From Sphingomonadales bacterium (GTDB lineage Bacteria > Pseudomonadota > Alphaproteobacteria > Sphingomonadales > Sphingomonadaceae), in contig JAGWMZ010000009.1 in NCBI GenBank assembly GCA_028871475.1, positions 97,886 to 161,885 on the forward strand: a stretch of DNA of 64,000 nucleotides. The letters run 5' to 3'. Positions 58,368-64,000 of this stretch are shown here, piece after piece. The notes beneath the pieces are model-generated. The model had not been told where the DNA came from and did not search any database. It saw only the letters and a program-made list of their open reading frames with translations. Each line of letters starts with the position of its first letter. Positions within the stretch are counted from its first letter, which is position 1. Made by a program: the position numbers and the translations under genes.

Positions 58368-59291
58368 ATGACCACCATCGGCACCAGCGCCTTCTACGAA
58401 AACGCGATCGCCAATCTGAACAAGCTGTCGACCTCAACCGGCACGCTGCAGCAGCAGATCTCGACGGGGAACCGGCTGACGCATTCCTATGACGATCCGC
58501 TGGCCGCCGCGCAAATGCGCCAGATGCAGGCCGCCGATACGCTGTCAGCCGCAGTGACCACCAACACCACGCTGGCCAACACCACGCTGACCCAGACCGA
58601 CAGCACGCTGAGCCAGCTCAGCAGCGTGATCAGCAACATCCAGACGCTGGCCACCCAGGGCGCCACCGACACGATGAACGCCGCCGACAAGGCCAACATC
58701 GGAAAAGAGATCGGCTCTTATTACAACACGCTGGTCACGCTGATGAACACCAAGGATGCCTATGGGAACTATCTGTTCTCCGGCTCCAATTCAACCCAGG
58801 CCTATACGCAGGATGCCAGCGGCAACGCCACCTACACCGGCGGCACGGCCCCCGGCGCGATCTCGCTGGGCGGCTCGATGAGCGTGACGCCCTCGGTGAC
58901 GGGCCCCGAGGTGCTCAATTTCACCAATGCCGATGGCAGCAGCGGCGATCTGCTGAGCACGGTCAAGGCCTTGTCCGACGGCCTGCAGAACGGCACGCTG
59001 ACCTCGGACCAGATGAACGCCTCGGGCGGCACCTTCGACCAGCTCAACTCGGCGCTCGATCAGCTGACCACCACCCAGACGGTGATCGGTTCGCGCCTCT
59101 CGCTGATCTCCACCGCCCAGACCATCCAGACCGCCGCCTCGACATCGCGCGCCACGGTGGAGCAGGACGTGGGCGGCACCAATCTGACCACGGCAGCCGC
59201 ACAGCTGACCCAGCAGATGACCATTCTTCAGGCCAGCCAGGCCAGCTTCTCCAAGCTCGCCTCGCTCTCGCTGTTTACATATCTGAGCTGA
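58368..59291 (+). CDS. flgL: Flagellar hook-associated protein FlgL
   Basis: NKLSTSTGTLQQQISTGNRLTHSYDDPLAAAQMRQMQ. Confidence 0.9.
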   Translation: MTTIGTSAFYENAIANLNKLSTSTGTLQQQISTGNRLTHSYDDPLAAAQMRQMQAADTLSAAVTTNTTLANTTLTQTDSTLSQLSSVISNIQTLATQGATDTMNAADKANIGKEIGSYYNTLVTLMNTKDAYGNYLFSGSNSTQAYTQDASGNATYTGGTAPGAISLGGSMSVTPSVTGPEVLNFTNADGSSGDLLSTVKALSDGLQNGTLTSDQMNASGGTFDQLNSALDQLTTTQTVIGSRLSLISTAQTIQTAASTSRATVEQDVGGTNLTTAAAQLTQQMTILQASQASFSKLASLSLFTYLS

Positions 59292-59361
59292 TGCGCGCCG
59301 GCCGCGCCCGTGCGGGGCGGCGGCCAGCGACAGGACGACGCGTTTCCAGGGGGTTGCATAC

Positions 59362-60225
59362 ATGTTTTCGATCATCGGCATTGTCGTGCTGTTTGCCATG
59401 GTGTTTGGCGGTTTTGCCATCACCGGCGGCGCGCTGGGCCCTGTCATGGAGGCCATTCCGCACGAGCTGCTGATCATCTGCGGCGCGGCGATCGGCGCGC
59501 TGATCACCGGCAATGACATGCATGGGTTGAAAGCGCTGGGCGGCGGCTTTGGCCGGGTGTTCAAGGGGCCGAAGCACAACAAGCAGGACCATATCGACGT
59601 CATCGCGCTGACGACCAAGCTGATGAAGCTGCTGCGCACCGAAGGGCCCGTTGCCATGGAAAGCCATGTGCAGGACCCCAAGACCAGCGCCATCTTCGCC
59701 GAATATCCGCGCCTGCTGGCCAATCATGAACTGACCGCGCTGATCTGCGACACGCTGACGCTGATCGTCGTCTCCTCGGGCACACTGGAAGTGCATGCGG
59801 TGGAAGATGTGATGGACAATGCCATCAAACAGCATCTCACCGCCATGGAACACCCCCAGCACGCCATCCAGAACCTGGCCGACGCGCTGCCCGCGCTGGG
59901 CATTGTGGCTGCCGTGCTGGGCGTGGTGAAGACCATGGGCTCGATCGACAAGCCGCCGAGCATTCTGGGCGCGATGATCGGTTCGGCGCTGGTGGGCACC
60001 TTCATGGGCGTGCTGCTGGCCTATGGCATGGTGGCGCCCATGGCCGGGCGCCTGAAGCAGGTGAACGAGGCGGACGAACAGATCTTCCACGCCGTCAAGC
60101 AGGTCATCATCGCCAGCCTGCACGGTTGGCCCCAGCCGCTGGTGGTGGAAAGTGCGCGTTCGGGCCTGTCCCATGATTTCCGCCCGGGCCTTTCCGAATT
60201 GCTCGACGCGCTGCGCGGTCGCTGA
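59362..60225 (+). CDS. motA: Flagellar motor stator protein MotA
   Basis: VFGGFAITGGALGPVMEAIPHELLIICGAAIGALITGND...ALPALGIVAAVLGVVKTMGSI. Confidence 0.95.
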   Translation: MFSIIGIVVLFAMVFGGFAITGGALGPVMEAIPHELLIICGAAIGALITGNDMHGLKALGGGFGRVFKGPKHNKQDHIDVIALTTKLMKLLRTEGPVAMESHVQDPKTSAIFAEYPRLLANHELTALICDTLTLIVVSSGTLEVHAVEDVMDNAIKQHLTAMEHPQHAIQNLADALPALGIVAAVLGVVKTMGSIDKPPSILGAMIGSALVGTFMGVLLAYGMVAPMAGRLKQVNEADEQIFHAVKQVIIASLHGWPQPLVVESARSGLSHDFRPGLSELLDALRGR

Positions 60226-60238
60226 GGGGAGCTGATCC

Positions 60239-61084
60239 ATGGCTCCTCCCAAAAAGGGCAACAAGCAGGACATTCCCGCGCCCATCATCGTCAAGAAGGT
60301 CACCATCGTGGCTGCCAGCCATCATGGCGGCGCCTGGAAAGTGGCCTATGCCGACTTCGTGACCGCCATGATGGCCTTCTTCCTGCTGATGTGGCTGCTG
60401 GGCGCCACCACCGAAAAGCAGCGCAAGGGCATTGCCGACTATTTCACCCCCACGCTGCTGAAAACGCGCGAGGGATCGGCAGGGTCGAACGGCCTGCTGG
60501 GCGGCTCGTCGATGGTCGATGCCGACAAATATCCGCATCGCGCCGGGCAGACGGGTACCAAATCGCTCACCATTCCGCGCGATGCCTCGGGCGGGGTGAA
60601 GGAAGGCGCCACCTTGTCCAAAAAGGTCGCGCAAATGAAATCCATGCTCGAACAGCGGCTGAACGCCAGCGAAAAGCTCAAGAAGCTGGCCCATATCCTC
60701 AAGATCACCGTCACGCCCGACGGCATTCGCATCGACATGGGCGACGACACCGATTTCTCGATGTTCCAGCTGGGCACCACGGTGCTCACCCCCGATGCGG
60801 TGCAATTGCTGCATGTCCTTTCAGGCGTGCTCAAGGCGGAAGATGGCGACCTGACCGTGCGCGGCCATACCGATGCCCTGCAATGGAAGCGCGGCGACAT
60901 CACCAACAACTGGTCGCTCTCGGCCGGGCGCGCCGAAGCCACGCGGCAGGAACTGATGCGCGACGGTATCGCGGAAACCCGCTTCCGCAAGATCGAGGGC
61001 GTGGCCGACCGCGAATTGCTGATCGCTGACCATCCCACCGACGCGCGCAACCGCCGCATGTCGATCTTCCTTGCCACCAGCTGA
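60239..61084 (+). CDS. motB: Flagellar motor protein MotB
   Basis: GGAWKVAYADFVTAMMAFFLLMWLLGAT; OmpA-like domain VRGHTDALQW... Confidence 0.95.
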   Translation: MAPPKKGNKQDIPAPIIVKKVTIVAASHHGGAWKVAYADFVTAMMAFFLLMWLLGATTEKQRKGIADYFTPTLLKTREGSAGSNGLLGGSSMVDADKYPHRAGQTGTKSLTIPRDASGGVKEGATLSKKVAQMKSMLEQRLNASEKLKKLAHILKITVTPDGIRIDMGDDTDFSMFQLGTTVLTPDAVQLLHVLSGVLKAEDGDLTVRGHTDALQWKRGDITNNWSLSAGRAEATRQELMRDGIAETRFRKIEGVADRELLIADHPTDARNRRMSIFLATS

Positions 61085-61209
61085 TGAGGGCCATCAGCTA
61101 AGGGATTCTGCGGGGGCAAGCGGAAGCCGGGGATTCACCCTGTTTGCTTAAGTCTTGACAGGAAAGGGTCTGGCCATGCCGGCCGGGCCGCCTGCCTGTC
61201 GAGACTGCC

Positions 61210-63639
61210 ATGAACGCGCCAACGACCCTGCGTGCCTTCGAACTTCAGCCCGGTTTCACCGTCTCCCACGGGCCGACGGCCGAGGCCGTTCTGCCGCACC
61301 AATTGCCCGAAGCGCTGGACTGGTTCCCCCAGACCAAGGTGCTCAGCCTCGACTGTTTCGACACGCTGCTGTGGCGCGACTGCCATGCCCCGGTGGACCT
61401 GTTTCCCGCTCTGCCCGACATGACGCCCATGCAGCGCCGCTGGGCCGATTCCCGCGCGCGCAAGGCGGCGGGCAACAGCCATGGCCGCAGCGAAGTGTCG
61501 ATCGGCGAGATCTATGCCCATCTGATGCCCGCCGCCACACCGGCCCAGCGCGATGCCGCCATCACCGCCGAACTGGATGCCGAAGCGCGCCATTGCTTCG
61601 CCTTTGCCCCCACGGTGGAGCTGATGCGCCGGGCCCGCGCACGCGGCATGCGGGTCATCATCGTGTCGGACACCTATCTCGATGCCGCCCAGTTGCGCCA
61701 GCTCGTCGAGCGCGCGGCCGGCAAGGAGGTCGCGGCGCTGATCGACCGTTTCTTCGTGTCGAGCGCCCATGGCAAGCACAAGGCCGAGGGGCTCTACAAG
61801 GATGTGCTGCGCAAGCTGTCCGCCCGCCCCCACGAAATCCTGCACATTGGCGACAATCATGGCGCCGATGTGGGCGGCATCGCGCCGCTGGGGGTCAACA
61901 CGCTGCATCTCAAGCAGTTCGATCCGCTGATCCTGCAGCAATTGCGGCTTGAAGCAGCCAGCTCCAATCTTATCCACCCCATTCAGGGCGCCTTGACCGC
62001 ATCGCAGCCGCATCGTGCCACGCTGGCCTTTGCCGCGCCGCAAGAGGAGGACCCCGCCGCACGCATGGGGCTTTCCGTGCTCGGCCCGGTGCTCACCGGA
62101 TTCGACATGTGGCTCGATGAGGAGGCGCGCAAACTGGCCGTCACCCATGGCGGACGTGTCCACCGCCTTTATCTGATGCGCGACGGCTTCATGCCCATGC
62201 AGGTGCATGCCGCGCGCCATCCGCAGGATGAGGTTCACCCCATCGAATGCAGCCGGTTTACGGCCATCGGCGCCAGCTTTGCCAGCGAACGCGATGTGGC
62301 GCGCTATATGGAAACCGCGCTGGGCACCGATCCGGTTCCCCTCGCCCGGCAGATGTTCATCTCCGAAGAGGACATTGCGCGCATCTGCGCCACCGGCAAC
62401 ATGCGCGAGGACAGCCTCGCCCTCTGGGCCGAAATGCGCAAATCCTCGCGCCGGCGCGCCACGGTGGCCGCCTCGCGCGCGCTGGCTGACCGCCTTGTCG
62501 CGCATATCCGCGCCGCCTGCGATCCCCAGCCCGGCGATGTGCTGATGCTGGTCGATCTGGGCTATACGGGCACGGTGCAGAACCATGTCGATACCGTTTT
62601 GTCGCAAGCCTTTCAGTGCCATGTCGCGGGCCGCTATCTCATGCTGCGCGAAACCCATCGCACCGGGCTCGACAAGCTCGGCATGCTCGACGACCGCCAT
62701 TACGACTACCAGATGCTCGATGCGCTCTGCAGCAATGCCTTTGTGCTCGAAAGTTTCTGCACCACCAACATCGGCTCGGTGATCGACTATACCGCTGAAG
62801 GCACACCCATCCGCCGCGAACGCTCGCTTTCGGAAGCGCAGGCCGCAACCTTGCTCCGCATCCAGAAGGGCATCCTCGATTTTGCCCGCATCCAGCCGGG
62901 CATGATCCTGCGCGGCGATCATGGCGCCGATCCGCTGGACCTGTGGCGCCAGGCGGTTGCCGCCTCGCTCACCCGCACCATGTTCCTGCCGCTCGATCAC
63001 GAACTCGCGGTCATCGGCGACTTTGAGCATGACGTGAACCTGGGCACCGATGACAAGCATATGCTTTTCAATTCCCAGGGTACCGCCTCCGGGTTGCGTC
63101 GGCGCGGCCTGTTCCACCTCAGCGACAAGGACCGCGTCTATCCGGCAGGCGAGTTGCACGGCCACGGCCTCGCCTCCAAGTTGACCTTCATGGCGCACAA
63201 AAGGTTCGGCCTGCATTTTACCTTCAACGATTTCACCGATCGCGCGCTGGACCTGCCGGTCATCTTCATCGACCAGCAGACCGGCGCGCTGTCCGAACAG
63301 ACCATCACGGCCACCGCCACGCATGATGGCTTTTACGTGGCCGCCGTGCCGCTGGGCGATTGCCGCTATGGCGCGGCGCTGCGTTTCGGGCAGGATCATG
63401 CCTGGGTCGAGCTTGAAAGCATCCATGCCATGCCGCTCGCCGATTTCCTCGCCAATGATCCGCTGGCGCCCGACCGCAGCATCGAGATGGATGCCATGGC
63501 CGAGGGGATCGAGGCGGTCACCCAGCGCCTGCTGCGCTGTGACGATCAGGCCGGTTTCCTGATGGTCAATCCTCCGACGCGGGTGGATGACACGCCCATG
63601 ATGCTGGCCGTGGTGTTCCGCCCGCTCGAAAGGCGCTGA
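61210..63639 (+). CDS. Large HAD-superfamily hydrolase-like protein (COG5610-like)
   Basis: VLSLDCFDTLLWRD HAD motif I; VIIVSDTYLDAAQLRQL motif II; EILHIGDNHGADVGGIAPLGVNTLHLKQ motif IV; about 550-aa uncharacterised C-terminal region. Confidence 0.75.
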   Translation: MNAPTTLRAFELQPGFTVSHGPTAEAVLPHQLPEALDWFPQTKVLSLDCFDTLLWRDCHAPVDLFPALPDMTPMQRRWADSRARKAAGNSHGRSEVSIGEIYAHLMPAATPAQRDAAITAELDAEARHCFAFAPTVELMRRARARGMRVIIVSDTYLDAAQLRQLVERAAGKEVAALIDRFFVSSAHGKHKAEGLYKDVLRKLSARPHEILHIGDNHGADVGGIAPLGVNTLHLKQFDPLILQQLRLEAASSNLIHPIQGALTASQPHRATLAFAAPQEEDPAARMGLSVLGPVLTGFDMWLDEEARKLAVTHGGRVHRLYLMRDGFMPMQVHAARHPQDEVHPIECSRFTAIGASFASERDVARYMETALGTDPVPLARQMFISEEDIARICATGNMREDSLALWAEMRKSSRRRATVAASRALADRLVAHIRAACDPQPGDVLMLVDLGYTGTVQNHVDTVLSQAFQCHVAGRYLMLRETHRTGLDKLGMLDDRHYDYQMLDALCSNAFVLESFCTTNIGSVIDYTAEGTPIRRERSLSEAQAATLLRIQKGILDFARIQPGMILRGDHGADPLDLWRQAVAASLTRTMFLPLDHELAVIGDFEHDVNLGTDDKHMLFNSQGTASGLRRRGLFHLSDKDRVYPAGELHGHGLASKLTFMAHKRFGLHFTFNDFTDRALDLPVIFIDQQTGALSEQTITATATHDGFYVAAVPLGDCRYGAALRFGQDHAWVELESIHAMPLADFLANDPLAPDRSIEMDAMAEGIEAVTQRLLRCDDQAGFLMVNPPTRVDDTPMMLAVVFRPLERR

Positions 63640-63737
63640 CCCGGAACGGACGCGCACGCTGCCTTCCAACGCGGCGTGCCCTTGCTTCTTGCCGATTGCG
63701 CTTTGCAGCATGCGCATCACGCTTTGCCGAATGCAAC

Positions 63738-63770
63738 AAGGCCCGGTTCCGCATCGCGGGACCGGGCCTT
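63738..63770. terminator. Strong palindrome between the HAD-like gene and flagellin, probable terminator for the minus-strand flagellin gene
   Basis: AAGGCCCGGTTCCGCATCGCGGGACCGGGCCTT, long near-perfect stem. Confidence 0.65.
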
Positions 63771-63880
63771 GCCGTGTGACGGGAATTTGAACCGGCGCGC
63801 CATCCCGAAGGGTGGGATGGCCGGGGCTGGAGCGGGAACTTCCCCGACCCCGGCCTCGCGCCTATGGTACCGCCAGCAGT

Positions 63881-64000
63881 TTACTTGAGCAGCGAGAGCA
63901 CGTTCTGCTGGCTCTGGTTGGCCTGGGCGATCATCGCGGTGGAGGCCTGCGAGAGGATCTGGGCCTTGGCCATGGCGGTCGATTCAGCCGAATAGTCGGT
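63881..64000 (-). CDS. Flagellin, C-terminal fragment (truncated by window edge)
   Basis: TDYSAESTAMAKAQILSQASTAMIAQANQSQQNVLSLLK-stop: canonical flagellin D0 C-terminus. Confidence 0.95.
   Translation of the reverse strand, partial: TDYSAESTAMAKAQILSQASTAMIAQANQSQQNVLSLLK

Noticed and set aside
61135-63720. 861-aa minus-strand ORF
   Set aside because: Exactly antisense to the HAD-like gene, which has recognisable motifs; composition is typical of antisense artefacts.

Overview
This 64-kb window is high-GC DNA from an alphaproteobacterial chromosome. Gene content and order look sphingomonad/Novosphingobium-like, but that assignment is inference. It is mostly housekeeping and respiratory or flagellar DNA; I see no CRISPR array, prophage, transposase or tRNA/rRNA. 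Main blocks: (1) 0-12 kb, two DUF4139 paralogues, a winged-helix regulator, purA, an esterase, hisZ, serA and serC; (2) 12-17 kb, an extensin-like gene and an Anbu-type proteasome-like protease / transglutaminase / alpha-E / circularly permuted ATP-grasp cluster; (3) 17-33 kb, uvrB, gpsA, tsaD, hemC, hemD, a UbiH-like hydroxylase, an alkaline phosphatase family protein and a DsbD-like protein; (4) 33-44.5 kb, a microaerobic block of hemN, ccoS/I/H/G/P/Q/O/N, ompW and an FNR-type regulator; (5) 44.5-64 kb, a flagellar cluster of fliA, flhA, flgM, flgA, flgBCDEFGHIJKL, motAB, a large HAD-like protein and the flagellin 3' end. The most notable non-coding signal is a candidate small RNA at about 33049-33219. 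It has an FNR-type box upstream, a CCTCCC-containing segment that could sit in a loop, two mutually exclusive stems and a strong intrinsic terminator, and it lies beside the FNR/cbb3 block. Other non-coding signals: two diverged ~220-bp elements with 32-33 bp terminal inverted repeats, a serC leader with a sequestered ribosome-binding site, three sigma-54 promoters, a possible enhancer array upstream of flgB, and a LexA-type box upstream of uvrB. All calls come from reading the sequence and supplied ORFs; no database search was run.
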